Below are positions 8,151 to 15,671 of a DNA stretch of 64,000 nucleotides, in pieces. The DNA comes from Actinoplanes lutulentus (lineage in GTDB: Bacteria > Actinomycetota > Actinomycetes > Mycobacteriales > Micromonosporaceae). The DNA lies in contig NZ_QLMJ01000003.1 of assembly GCF_003259845.1 (NCBI RefSeq), positions 434,001-498,000 of the forward strand, given 5' to 3'. Numbering within the stretch: the first letter of the stretch is position 1; each line of letters starts with the position of its first letter. Position numbers and translations under genes: made by a program. The notes below the pieces were generated by a model that did not search any database, was not told the origin of the DNA, and was given only the letters and a program-made list of their open reading frames with translations.

Positions 8151-8318
8151 GTGTCGACTTCGGGCGCGCTCCACACCCCAACCCAACACAGGCCGACGAA
8201 AGCCCACTCCCGTGTCGAGTTGGGGCGCGCTCCACACCCCAACTCGACACACCACGAGTACAGGCGTCCTCCGTGTTGAGTTCGGGTTTGAATCGCACGT
8301 GTTGCCGCCAAAGTCGAC
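8151..8318. repeat. Array of three hairpin repeats with 61-bp period (first group)
   Basis: Units begin at 8151, 8212 and 8273. The middle one is perfect: GTGTCGAGTTGGGG (8212-8225) pairs with CCCCAACTCGACAC (8237-8250), 14 bp around an 11-base loop. The other two keep GTGTCGACTTCGGG- and AACTCGACAC-like arms with mismatches, and the third has a longer loop. Spacers between the first units are 22 bases each and differ in sequence. A lone right arm (CCCGAACTCGACAC) sits at 8125-8138. Confidence 0.8.
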
Positions 8319-8336
8319 CGGTGGTCGGCCCATGGC

Positions 8337-8379
8337 GGCGGTGAACGGACGCGAACAGGTTTTGCGTCCGTTCACCGCC
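8337..8379. repeat. Perfect 16-bp inverted repeat
   Basis: GGCGGTGAACGGACGC (8337-8352) pairs without mismatch with 8364-8379, leaving an 11-base loop. It lies between the two groups of 61-base-period hairpins and belongs to a different sequence family. It could be a structural repeat or a terminator, although the nearest upstream gene ends 229 bases away. Confidence 0.75.
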
Positions 8380-8488
8380 CCTGGGAACGGCTTTTGGGTG
8401 CGTTCATCGCGCCGGCGCCGGCCCGTGTGGGCGTCAAAGCGCCTGTCCGGGTTCAAGCCCGACGCCAGCGCCGCGCTCGGTCTGGACT

Positions 8489-8584
8489 AGATCGCACGTA
8501 TGCCGTGATCGGCGAGATGAGGTCGCACAGATCGAGGCGATTGGCGAGATCAGGTCGCACGTAGTGGCTCGGTGCGACTTCATC
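8489..8584 (+). repeat. Three degenerate 32-bp tandem repeats
   Basis: Units near 8489, 8521 and 8553 each start with a GGTCGCAC-like block; the first two end in GGCGAGAT. They are too diverged for a single recent event. No protein or RNA gene is recognisable here. Confidence 0.55.
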
Positions 8585-8726
8585 AGCGCTATAGCCGAGA
8601 TGGGAGCACACGCAGGGGTAACGTGCGCCCTCATCTACGCTGCTGGCCGCTTGCATGCGCCCCCGTCTCGGCCAGTGCCTCGCCAGCCACAACCAAAGCC
8701 GGAGCCGGAGCTCGCGCCCGAATCCC

Positions 8727-8826
8727 GTGTCGACTTCGGGCGCGAATCGCACCCTAAATCGACACAGGCCAGCCGCCCCCGGAACGCGTGTCGACTTTCG
8801 GTTCGAAACGCACCCCCACTCGACAC
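8727..8826. repeat. Array of two hairpin repeats with 61-bp period (second group)
   Basis: Units at 8727-8765 and 8788-8826 have GTGTCGACTTCGGG- and GTGTCGACTTTCGG-type left arms and ATCGACAC/CTCGACAC right arms. Their starts are again 61 bases apart with a 22-base spacer. The family is the same as at 8151-8318, 400 bases upstream. Confidence 0.78.
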
Positions 8827-9017
8827 GGCACTTGGGCGGAGGGCTTGGGGTTGCGGGGTTTTGGGGGCTGGGGTGATAGGAAAAGGAGCGCTACCGCTTG
8901 CTCAGGTCGCGCGGTGGCTGGGCGCGGGATGGACGCGTAGCGGCCAGCGGCCGGTGCCGGGCCCTCGGCGGGAGCGGCGGTCTGTACCCACCACCCCGGT
9001 GCGACCGGAATTTGATC

Positions 9018-9060
9018 TTAAAAAGACTCGGCGGCGGTCCAGAGAGCTGGACCGCCGCCG
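9018..9060 (-). terminator. Rho-independent terminator of the peptide ABC importer operon
   Basis: CGGCGGCGGTCCA (9029-9041) pairs perfectly with 9048-9060 around a 6-base loop. Read leftwards, the hairpin is followed by AGTCTTTTT, a clear U tract. It lies 13 bases beyond the stop codon of the last ABC gene. Confidence 0.9.
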
Positions 9061-9073
9061 TTGTCATTTTCGG

Positions 9074-10081
9074 TCAGCGACCGTGGACCACGTCGCGGAT
9101 TTCGGCGAAGTGGCAGGCGCTCGGGTGGGGCGAGCGGTCGCGGAGTTGCAGCACCGGGTCCTGCTGGGAGCAGATGTCCTGCGCCTTCCAGCAGCGGGTC
9201 CGGAAGCGGCAACCTGACGGCGGGTTGGCCGGTGAGGGCACGTCGCCTTCGAGAACGATCTGGTCGCGGTGGCCGCGCAGGCGCGGGTCCGGGACCGGCA
9301 CCGCGGAGAGCAGCGCCTGGGTGTACGGGTGGGTCGGCTGCTCGTAGATCTCGCGGTCGTAACCGTGCTCCACGATCCGTCCCAGGTACATCACGGCGAC
9401 GCGGTCGGAGATGTGCCTGACCACCGACAGGTCGTGCGCGATGAAGATGTAGGACAGGCCGAACTCGTCCTGCAACCGCTCCAGCAGGTTGATGACCTGG
9501 GCCTGGATCGACACGTCGAGCGCGGAGACCGGCTCGTCGCAGACGATGATCTCGGGCTTGAGAGCAAGCGCGCGGGCGATGCCGATGCGCTGGCGCTGGC
9601 CGCCGGAGAACTGGTGCGGGTACCGGTTGATGTGGTCCGGGTTCAGACCGACCGTGTCGAGAAGGTCCTGCACAGCGCGCTGCCGGCCCTTTTTCGGTAC
9701 GACCTCGGGGTGGATCTCGTACGGCTCACCGATGATGTCGCCGACCGTCATGCGCGGGTTCAGCGACGTGTACGGGTCCTGGAGCACCATCTGGATGTTG
9801 CGACGGGCCCGGCGAAGCTCGTTGCCCTTCAGCCGGACCATGTCCTGACCGCGGACCATGATCGAGCCGGAGGTCGGCTTGTCCAGGCCGACCAGCAGTT
9901 TCGCCAGCGTCGACTTGCCACAGCCGGACTCGCCGACGACGCCCAGCGTCTCGCCGCGGCGAAGCTGGATGTCGACGCCGTCGACCGCGCGGACCGCGCC
10001 GACCTTCGTCTTGAAGACGATGCCCTGCGTGATCGGGAAGTGCTTGACGAGATTCTTGGTCTCGAGAACGACGTCACTCAC
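9074..10081 (-). CDS. Oligopeptide/dipeptide ABC importer ATPase (DppF/OppF type)
   Basis: A 335-residue ATPase, one of the two non-identical nucleotide-binding subunits of a peptide- or nickel-type importer. It shows Walker A GESGCGKST, a Q-loop at MVLQDPYTSLNPR, the signature FSGGQRQRIGIARAL, Walker B IIVCDEPVSALD and the switch His in FIAHDLS. The C-terminal oligopeptide/dipeptide extension with RCWKAQDICSQQ is present. The start chosen is GTG at 10081, because GGGAGG lies six bases upstream and the preceding gene ends inside it with an 8-base overlap; the open frame to 10207 is a shadow of that neighbour. It is the last gene of the five-gene operon. Confidence 0.92.
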   Translation of the reverse strand: MSDVVLETKNLVKHFPITQGIVFKTKVGAVRAVDGVDIQLRRGETLGVVGESGCGKSTLAKLLVGLDKPTSGSIMVRGQDMVRLKGNELRRARRNIQMVLQDPYTSLNPRMTVGDIIGEPYEIHPEVVPKKGRQRAVQDLLDTVGLNPDHINRYPHQFSGGQRQRIGIARALALKPEIIVCDEPVSALDVSIQAQVINLLERLQDEFGLSYIFIAHDLSVVRHISDRVAVMYLGRIVEHGYDREIYEQPTHPYTQALLSAVPVPDPRLRGHRDQIVLEGDVPSPANPPSGCRFRTRCWKAQDICSQQDPVLQLRDRSPHPSACHFAEIRDVVHGR

Positions 10082-11105
10082 CGAGGACCTCCCGGAAGAA
10101 GTGGCAGCGGGCGGTACGGTGCGGCGCGACCGAGTAGGCCGGCGGCGCCGGGTCCTGGCGGCACGCGTCCTTCGCGTACCGGCAGCGGGGGTTGAACGCA
10201 CATCCACGCGGGACGTCGGTCAACGCCGGCGGCAGGCCGCGGATGACGTTGAGCTGCTGACCCTTCATGTCGAGGCGAGGAATCGACTCGAGCAGGGCAC
10301 GGGTGTACGGGTGTGCCGGACGCGCGTAGATGTCGTAGACCGGCGCCTCTTCGACGACCTTGCCCGCGTACATCACGGAGATCCGGTCGGCCACGTCGGC
10401 GACCACGCCCATGTCGTGCGTGATCAGGATGAGGCCCATGTTGCGCTGCTTCTGCAGGTCCGCCAGCAGGCCCATGATCTGCGCCTGCACGGTGACGTCG
10501 AGCGCCGTGGTGGGCTCGTCGGCGATCAGCACCTCGGGGTCGAGCGCGAGCGCCATGGCGATCATGACGCGCTGGCGCATACCGCCGGAGAACTGGTGCG
10601 GGTAGTCGTTGATCCGGTCCTTCGCACCCGGGATCTTGACCTGGTCGAGCAGCTCGATGGAGCGCCGCTTGGCCTCCGCCCGGGACATGCCGCGGTGCAT
10701 GCGGAACAGCTCGGCGAGCTGGAATCCGACCGTGTAGACCGGGTTCAGCGCGGAGAGTGCGTCCTGGAAGATCATCGCGATCCGGTTGGCGCGCACCTTG
10801 CGGCGCTGCTCTTCCGGGATGCCGAGCAGGTCGACACCGCGGTACATGATCGAACCCTTGGTGATGTATCCGGGAGGGCTCTCCAGGATGCCCATGATCG
10901 CCTGAGCGGTCACGGACTTGCCACAGCCCGACTCACCCAGGATCGCGAGGGTCTCGCCCGGGGAGAGCCAGAAGTTCGCGCCGTTGACGGCCTTGGCGAC
11001 GCCGTACTGGGTGCGGAACTCGACGTGCAGGTCGGTCACCTCAAGAAGAGGTGCGCGCGGATCAACGCCGGGTACGACGTCCATTTGCGCCTTGATATCA
11101 GTCAC
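10074..11105 (-). CDS. Oligopeptide/dipeptide ABC importer ATPase (DppD/OppD type)
   Basis: A 343-residue ATPase that pairs with the DppF-type subunit to drive import. Motifs include Walker A GESGCGKSV, the Q-loop MIFQDALSALNPVY, signature FSGGMRQRVMIAMAL, Walker B VLIADEPTTALD and switch His in LITHDMG. The C-terminal region with CRYAKDACRQ is the peptide-transporter extension, in some relatives an iron-sulfur or regulatory motif. Start is GTG at 11105, four bases after the stop of the upstream permease gene, so translation is probably coupled. Substrate cannot be assigned more closely than peptide-like solutes. Confidence 0.92.
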   Translation of the reverse strand: MTDIKAQMDVVPGVDPRAPLLEVTDLHVEFRTQYGVAKAVNGANFWLSPGETLAILGESGCGKSVTAQAIMGILESPPGYITKGSIMYRGVDLLGIPEEQRRKVRANRIAMIFQDALSALNPVYTVGFQLAELFRMHRGMSRAEAKRRSIELLDQVKIPGAKDRINDYPHQFSGGMRQRVMIAMALALDPEVLIADEPTTALDVTVQAQIMGLLADLQKQRNMGLILITHDMGVVADVADRISVMYAGKVVEEAPVYDIYARPAHPYTRALLESIPRLDMKGQQLNVIRGLPPALTDVPRGCAFNPRCRYAKDACRQDPAPPAYSVAPHRTARCHFFREVLGE

Positions 11106-11109
11106 AGGG

Positions 11110-12051
11110 TCACCGCAACTTCGGGTCGAAGGCGTCGCGGATGGCGTCGCCCAGCATGATGAAGGCCAGCACGGTGGCGGCGAGGAAAATCGACGGCCAG
11201 ACCAGCGGTTCGGTCGCCACTCGAGCGTACGGCGAAGCCTCCGAGATCGAGATGCCCCAGCTGATCGCGTCGTTCTTCAGGCCGACGCCGAGGAACGACA
11301 GGGTCGCCTCGCTGGCGATGTTCGTACCCAGCAGGATCGTGAGCACCACGATGAAGGATGCGATCGAGTTCGGCAGGATGTGCCGCGCCATGAGCCGGTA
11401 CGGGGTTGCCCCGAGCATCCGGCCGGCCGCCACGTAGTCCTGGTTCTTCGACGCGATCACCGCGGAACGCATCACCCGGGCAGCCGAGGTCCAGGTGAGC
11501 AGGCCGAGCGTGAGCGTCACCGCCAGCACACCGTCCGACTTCTCGGTGACCAGACGGTTCGACAGCACGATCGCGCCGAGCAGGAACGGGATGCCGAGCA
11601 TGATGTCGACACCACGGGACAGGACCGCGTCGACCCAGCCGCCGAAGTAACCGGCGGCAAGCCCGAAGAACAGGCCGATCACGCCGGCGAGCAGCGTCGA
11701 CATGATCCCGACGATGATCGAGTTCCGGGCGCCGTAGACGGTCTTCGCGAAGACGTCACAGCCCTGGAAGTCGTACCCGAAGTACGCGGTGCCGGTGGCG
11801 CCGCCGTGCTGGTTGGCCAGCGTGCAGGCGCGCGGGTCGGCCGACGTGAAGAGCGTGGGCCAGGCCGCCATCAGCAGAATGACGGCCACCAGGACGACCG
11901 ACACCCAGAAGATCTTGTTCCGGCGGAGGTCGATCCAGGCGTCACCGGCAAGGCTTCGTGGCTTGTCGGACGACTTACCCCGCCGTCCACGAGGGCCCGC
12001 GGGTTGTAGCGAGGGCGCCTCGACGGCGGTGATGGCGTTGGGGTCACTCAT
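11110..12051 (-). CDS. Peptide-type ABC importer permease (DppC/OppC type)
   Basis: A 313-residue inner-membrane subunit with a cytoplasmic basic N terminus, a first hydrophobic segment around residues 49-65 (FWVSVVLVAVILLMAAW), an external loop, and then five more membrane segments, the DppC layout. The EAA-type cytoplasmic loop that docks to the ATPases is visible at YVAAGRMLGATPYRLMARHILPN. The loop after the first membrane segment contains two Cys residues (ACTLANQ, GCDVFAK) that could form a disulfide outside the cell. The gene overlaps the upstream permease gene by eight bases and leads into the two ATPase genes. Confidence 0.92.
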   Translation of the reverse strand: MSDPNAITAVEAPSLQPAGPRGRRGKSSDKPRSLAGDAWIDLRRNKIFWVSVVLVAVILLMAAWPTLFTSADPRACTLANQHGGATGTAYFGYDFQGCDVFAKTVYGARNSIIVGIMSTLLAGVIGLFFGLAAGYFGGWVDAVLSRGVDIMLGIPFLLGAIVLSNRLVTEKSDGVLAVTLTLGLLTWTSAARVMRSAVIASKNQDYVAAGRMLGATPYRLMARHILPNSIASFIVVLTILLGTNIASEATLSFLGVGLKNDAISWGISISEASPYARVATEPLVWPSIFLAATVLAFIMLGDAIRDAFDPKLR

Positions 12052-12970
12052 AGCGGATCCTGGGGTCGAGGGCGGCGTACAACAGGTCGACGAGAAGGTT
12101 CACGACCAAGAAGATGATCACCAGCACGCTGACGAAGCCGACCACGAGCGGGCCGTCCTCGGTCGTGATCGCGCGGGCGATGTTGAAGCCGACGCCGGGG
12201 ATGTTGAAGATCTTCTCGGTCACGATGGCGCCGGACATCAGGCCACCCAGGTCAACGCCGATGAGCGTCACGACCGGGATCAGCGAGTTGCGCAGCACGT
12301 GCACCCAGATGACGCGCCGGCGTGTCAGGCCCTTGGCCCGCGCCGTACGCACGTAGTCGGCACGAAGATTCTCGACGACCGAGGTACGGGTGACCCGCAG
12401 CTCGGTGGCGATGACGAGACTGCCCAGCACCAGGGCCGGCAGCAGCAGGTCCCAGAGTGAGGCGTCCCGGGTCGCGGTCGGCGGGAACCAGCCCAGCTTG
12501 ATACCGAAGATCAGCTGCGCCAGGGGCGCGAGCACGACGATCGGCATCGCCAGGACGACCAGCGTCGCGATCAGCGTGACGTTGTCGAAGAGACCGCCCC
12601 GCTTGATCGCGGAGTAGACGCCCGCGGTGACCGCGATGGTGGCCGCGATGACGATCGCCAGCAGCGCCAGCTTCACCGTCACCGGCCACGCGTTGGCGAG
12701 CATGGCCGAGATCTTCTGACCCGTCAGCGACGTACCGAGGTCACCGGTGAGCAGGCCCTTCATGTAGTACCAGTACTGAGTGAGGAAGCTCTCGTTGAGG
12801 TGGTAACGCTCGGTCAGCGCAAGACGCTGACTCTCAGTGATGGGGCGTTCGCCCGCCAACGCCTGGAGGGGGTCGTCCTGGTTGGCGAACGTCAGCGCGA
12901 AAACCACAAATGTAGCCCCGAAGAATGTCAGGACCATCTGCAGTAGGCGCCGCACGATGTAGCGGAACAT
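12044..12970 (-). CDS. Peptide-type ABC importer permease (DppB/OppB type)
   Basis: A 308-residue inner-membrane subunit starting MFRYIVRRLLQM, the typical DppB N terminus, with six predicted membrane segments and a periplasmic-type loop after the first. The EAA loop is at YVRTARAKGLTRRRVIWVHV. It forms the translocation pore with the DppC-type permease encoded next, with which it shares eight bases. The gene is 140 bases after the binding-protein gene, with a hairpin in the gap that may set lower expression for the membrane and ATPase subunits. Confidence 0.92.
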   Translation of the reverse strand: MFRYIVRRLLQMVLTFFGATFVVFALTFANQDDPLQALAGERPITESQRLALTERYHLNESFLTQYWYYMKGLLTGDLGTSLTGQKISAMLANAWPVTVKLALLAIVIAATIAVTAGVYSAIKRGGLFDNVTLIATLVVLAMPIVVLAPLAQLIFGIKLGWFPPTATRDASLWDLLLPALVLGSLVIATELRVTRTSVVENLRADYVRTARAKGLTRRRVIWVHVLRNSLIPVVTLIGVDLGGLMSGAIVTEKIFNIPGVGFNIARAITTEDGPLVVGFVSVLVIIFLVVNLLVDLLYAALDPRIRYE

Positions 12971-13055
12971 ACGGGTTCTAGCCTCTTCCGCGGAAGAGCG
13001 CCGGCCTCGTGAGCACGGCGACGAGGAGGTTGGGGTTAACGCAGGCTAACGCAGC

Positions 13056-13092
13056 GGTGGCGCCACGGTTTCACATGCTCCGTGACGCCACC
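13056..13092 (-). promoter_or_regulatory. Intercistronic hairpin after the peptide-binding protein gene
   Basis: GGTGGCGCCACGG (13056-13068) pairs with 13080-13092 with one mismatch and an 11-base loop. It sits between the binding-protein gene and the permease genes of the same operon. Such hairpins commonly act as partial terminators or 3' stabilisers that raise the binding protein over the transporter. Confidence 0.6.
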
Positions 13093-13110
13093 ACCGTTCA
13101 AGCGGTTAAA

Positions 13111-14748
13111 TCAGCTGACTACTTCGATCTCGTACAGGTTCACCTTCTGGAAGAGGTCGACGTTCACGTTCGTGACCTTCTCCGAGAAGCCGAAGACGTT
13201 CTGACCGTTGCGCAGCGGGATCACCGGCATGTCCTTCGCGAGGATATCCTCAGCTGCCTGCCACTTCGCGATGGCCTCCTCCGGAGTGGCGGCCGAGCGA
13301 CCCGCGGCGACCAGGTCGTCGAAGGCGGTGTTGCTGTACCCGTAGTAGTTGGAGGAACCGTCGGTCGCGTACAGCGGGCCGAGGTAGTTCTCCATCAGCG
13401 GGTAGTCCATCAGCCAGCCGAGACGAATGAGGCCAACCGGCTCCTTCTTCTCGACCTTGGTCAGCAGGTCAGCGAACTTGGGCTCGCCAACACCGGTGCA
13501 GTTCACGCCGAGCGAAGCCTTGATCTGGTTGCACGTCGCGTCAACCCACGCCTTGTGCGGGCCGTCAGCGTTGTACGTGATCTTCAGCTCGGCCGGGCCC
13601 TTGGCCTCGGTGTAGAGCGTCTTGGCCTCAGTCGGGTTGTACTCGCAGTTCTTGCCACAGGTGTTCTCGCGGTAACCCGCGACCACCGGGGAAACGAACG
13701 AGGTAGCCGGCGTCTGCGAACCGAGGAAGACCTGGTCCGTGATCTCCTGGCGGTTGATCGCCATGGAGATGGCCTGACGCACCCGGACGTCCTGGAACTC
13801 CTTCTGGAACGTCGGGAAACCGACGAACTGGAAGGCGGAGTTCGGGGACTTCTGGAACCGGTCGCCGAGGTCGGCGGAAGCCGACGCGAGGCTCTCGATC
13901 GGGATCTGCGTCTGCACGTCGAGGTTGCCCGCGACGAGGTCAGCGTACTGAGCGGCGTCGTCCTGGTAGATCTTCCAGGTGATGCCGTCGACCTTCGGGA
14001 CCTGGCCCTTGAAGTCGGCGACCTTCTCGACGACGATCTGGGCGTCGTGCTCCCACTTGCCCTTGATCTTGAAGGGGCCGTTACCGATCACGGCGTCTTC
14101 GAAGCCCTCGGCGAGAACGCCGTCAGCGGAGAAGGCGGCCTTCGGCAGCGGGTAGAAGACGGTGTAGCCCAGCAGCGAGGCGAAGCTGGCGAACGGCGCC
14201 GCGAGCTTGATCTCGAGGGTGCTGTCGTCAACGGCCTTCAGACCGGTGAGCTTCTTGGCCTTGGGGTCGGGGGCCGTCTTGGGGCCCTCTTCGCCGTCCG
14301 GGTCTTCGCTCTGCAGGTCGGCGTAGCCGGCGATGCTCGAGAAGAAGTAGGAACCGCCCTGACCGTTCGGACCGTAGGCGCCGTAGTTCCAGGCGTCGAC
14401 GTAGTTCTGTGCGATGACCGGCTCGCCGTTGTGGAAGGTGAAGCCAGGCTTCAACTTCACGGTCCAGGTCGTGTTGGTCTTGTCCGCCGTGATCGACTCG
14501 GCCGCGACCGGGGTCGGGTTGTTCTTGGCGTCGAAGTCGACCAGCGGGTAGAACAGCGAGTTCAGAACCTCAGCACCGTTCGACTCCGTCGTGTTCGACG
14601 GGATCAGGTGCTGGGGCTCGGCGATTCCGATAACCACAGTATTGGAAGTACCGGACGACTCGTCTGAGTCACCGCTACCGCAACCGGCGGCCAACAAGGC
14701 GATGGCGGTCGCTCCGACCGCCATCTTCCATGGGCTTTTCCCAAGCAT
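13111..14748 (-). CDS. Extracellular solute-binding lipoprotein, family 5 (peptide type)
   Basis: A 545-residue family 5 binding protein, the usual DppA/OppA length, that captures peptide-like solutes outside the membrane and delivers them to the downstream permeases. The N terminus MLGKSPWKMAVGATAIALL leads into a lipobox ending AAGC, so the mature protein should be lipid-anchored. The SBP5 core begins around PQHLIPSNTTESNG, and family blocks such as FTFHNGEPV and RQAISMAINRQEI are visible. ATG at 14748 has AAGGAGG seven bases upstream; the longer frame to 14841 is not needed. It is the first gene of the operon. No operator was recognised upstream. Confidence 0.93.
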   Translation of the reverse strand: MLGKSPWKMAVGATAIALLAAGCGSGDSDESSGTSNTVVIGIAEPQHLIPSNTTESNGAEVLNSLFYPLVDFDAKNNPTPVAAESITADKTNTTWTVKLKPGFTFHNGEPVIAQNYVDAWNYGAYGPNGQGGSYFFSSIAGYADLQSEDPDGEEGPKTAPDPKAKKLTGLKAVDDSTLEIKLAAPFASFASLLGYTVFYPLPKAAFSADGVLAEGFEDAVIGNGPFKIKGKWEHDAQIVVEKVADFKGQVPKVDGITWKIYQDDAAQYADLVAGNLDVQTQIPIESLASASADLGDRFQKSPNSAFQFVGFPTFQKEFQDVRVRQAISMAINRQEITDQVFLGSQTPATSFVSPVVAGYRENTCGKNCEYNPTEAKTLYTEAKGPAELKITYNADGPHKAWVDATCNQIKASLGVNCTGVGEPKFADLLTKVEKKEPVGLIRLGWLMDYPLMENYLGPLYATDGSSNYYGYSNTAFDDLVAAGRSAATPEEAIAKWQAAEDILAKDMPVIPLRNGQNVFGFSEKVTNVNVDLFQKVNLYEIEVVS

Positions 14749-14990
14749 GGGAGTGCCTCCTTCAGGGGCGCTCACGAGGGGTTGTGTGAGTAGCTGCCAC
14801 TGTGACACAGAGGCACGGAAACCAATGAGCGCCGTTATCAAGCCGATATTAGCCGTTTACGTCCGTACGCAGACCCAAAGATCGTTCTTTCGCCGGATTC
14901 GACCGGCCTGAGCTGCGCGTACGTCCGCACGTGTCCGCTCGGATACCCAGAGCGGCGAAACGGTTGAAGTTCGGCGACGGGAGGCGGAGG

Positions 14991-15671
14991 TCAGACCAGG
15001 CGCCGGTCGGCGGCCCATCGTGACAGCTCGTAGCGGTTGCTCATCTGAAGCTTCCGAAGCACGTTGGAGACGTGCGTCTCCACGGTCTTGATGGAGATGA
15101 ACAACTCTTTAGCGATCTCCTTGTATGCGTAACCCCGTGCGAGCAGTCGCAGAACCTCGCGCTCGCGGTTGGTCAGCTGGTCCAGCTCGGGGTCGGCGAC
15201 CGGCACGTCGGGCCGGGAGGCGAACGCGTCCAGCACGAAACCGGCCAGCCTCGGGCTGAACACCGCGTCACCGTCAGCGACCCGGCGGACCGCAGCGGCC
15301 AGCTCGTCCGGCGAGATGGTCTTCGTCACGTAACCACGCGCGCCGGCCCGGATCAGGCCGATCACGTCCTCGGCCGCGTCGGAGACCGACAGCGCCAGGA
15401 AGCGGACCTGAGGATGGGTACGCCGAATCGTCTCCAGCACCGCGCGGCCACCGCCGTCCGGCATGTGCACGTCGAGCAGGACCACATCGGGGCGGATCGT
15501 CTGGATCCGGCTGATCGCCTCGGCCACCGTGCTCGCCTCACCCACCACGTCGACGTGCGCGCCGAGCTCGGCGCGCACCCCGGCACGGAACATCGCATGG
15601 TCGTCGACGAGGAAGACGGTCAGCCTGCTTGTCTCGCCGGCAAGCTCGGTGGGCTCCACGGGCTCGGTCAT
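14991..15671 (-). CDS. NarL/LuxR-family response regulator
   Basis: A 226-residue two-component regulator. The receiver domain has the acidic pair in FLVDDH, the phospho-acceptor Asp in VVLLDVHMP and the conserved Lys in GYVTKTIS. The C-terminal LuxR helix-turn-helix runs from LTNREREVLRLLARGYAYKEIAKEL through SIKTVETHVSNVLRKL. Its start codon overlaps the stop of the PspC-type histidine kinase gene by four bases (ATGA), so the pair is certainly translated together and the kinase is the likely partner. By family precedent for PspC-linked pairs the target would be an envelope-stress regulon, but that is inference. Confidence 0.93.
   Translation of the reverse strand: MTEPVEPTELAGETSRLTVFLVDDHAMFRAGVRAELGAHVDVVGEASTVAEAISRIQTIRPDVVLLDVHMPDGGGRAVLETIRRTHPQVRFLALSVSDAAEDVIGLIRAGARGYVTKTISPDELAAAVRRVADGDAVFSPRLAGFVLDAFASRPDVPVADPELDQLTNREREVLRLLARGYAYKEIAKELFISIKTVETHVSNVLRKLQMSNRYELSRWAADRRLV

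Larger units (their letters stand above)
8109..9073. other. 965-bp repeat-rich non-coding region
   Basis: No credible gene is visible on either strand. The region holds two groups of 39-base hairpin units with 61-base spacing, a 16-bp perfect hairpin, degenerate 32-base repeats, and at its right end the terminator of the ABC importer operon. Bases 8827-9017 show only G-rich sequence with nothing I can name. Confidence 0.7.

Noticed and set aside
8151..8826. CRISPR array
   Set aside because: Constant 22-base spacers and 39-base repeats look suggestive, but the repeats are palindromic along their whole length and diverge from unit to unit, the arrays have only two or three units, and no cas gene is in the window.
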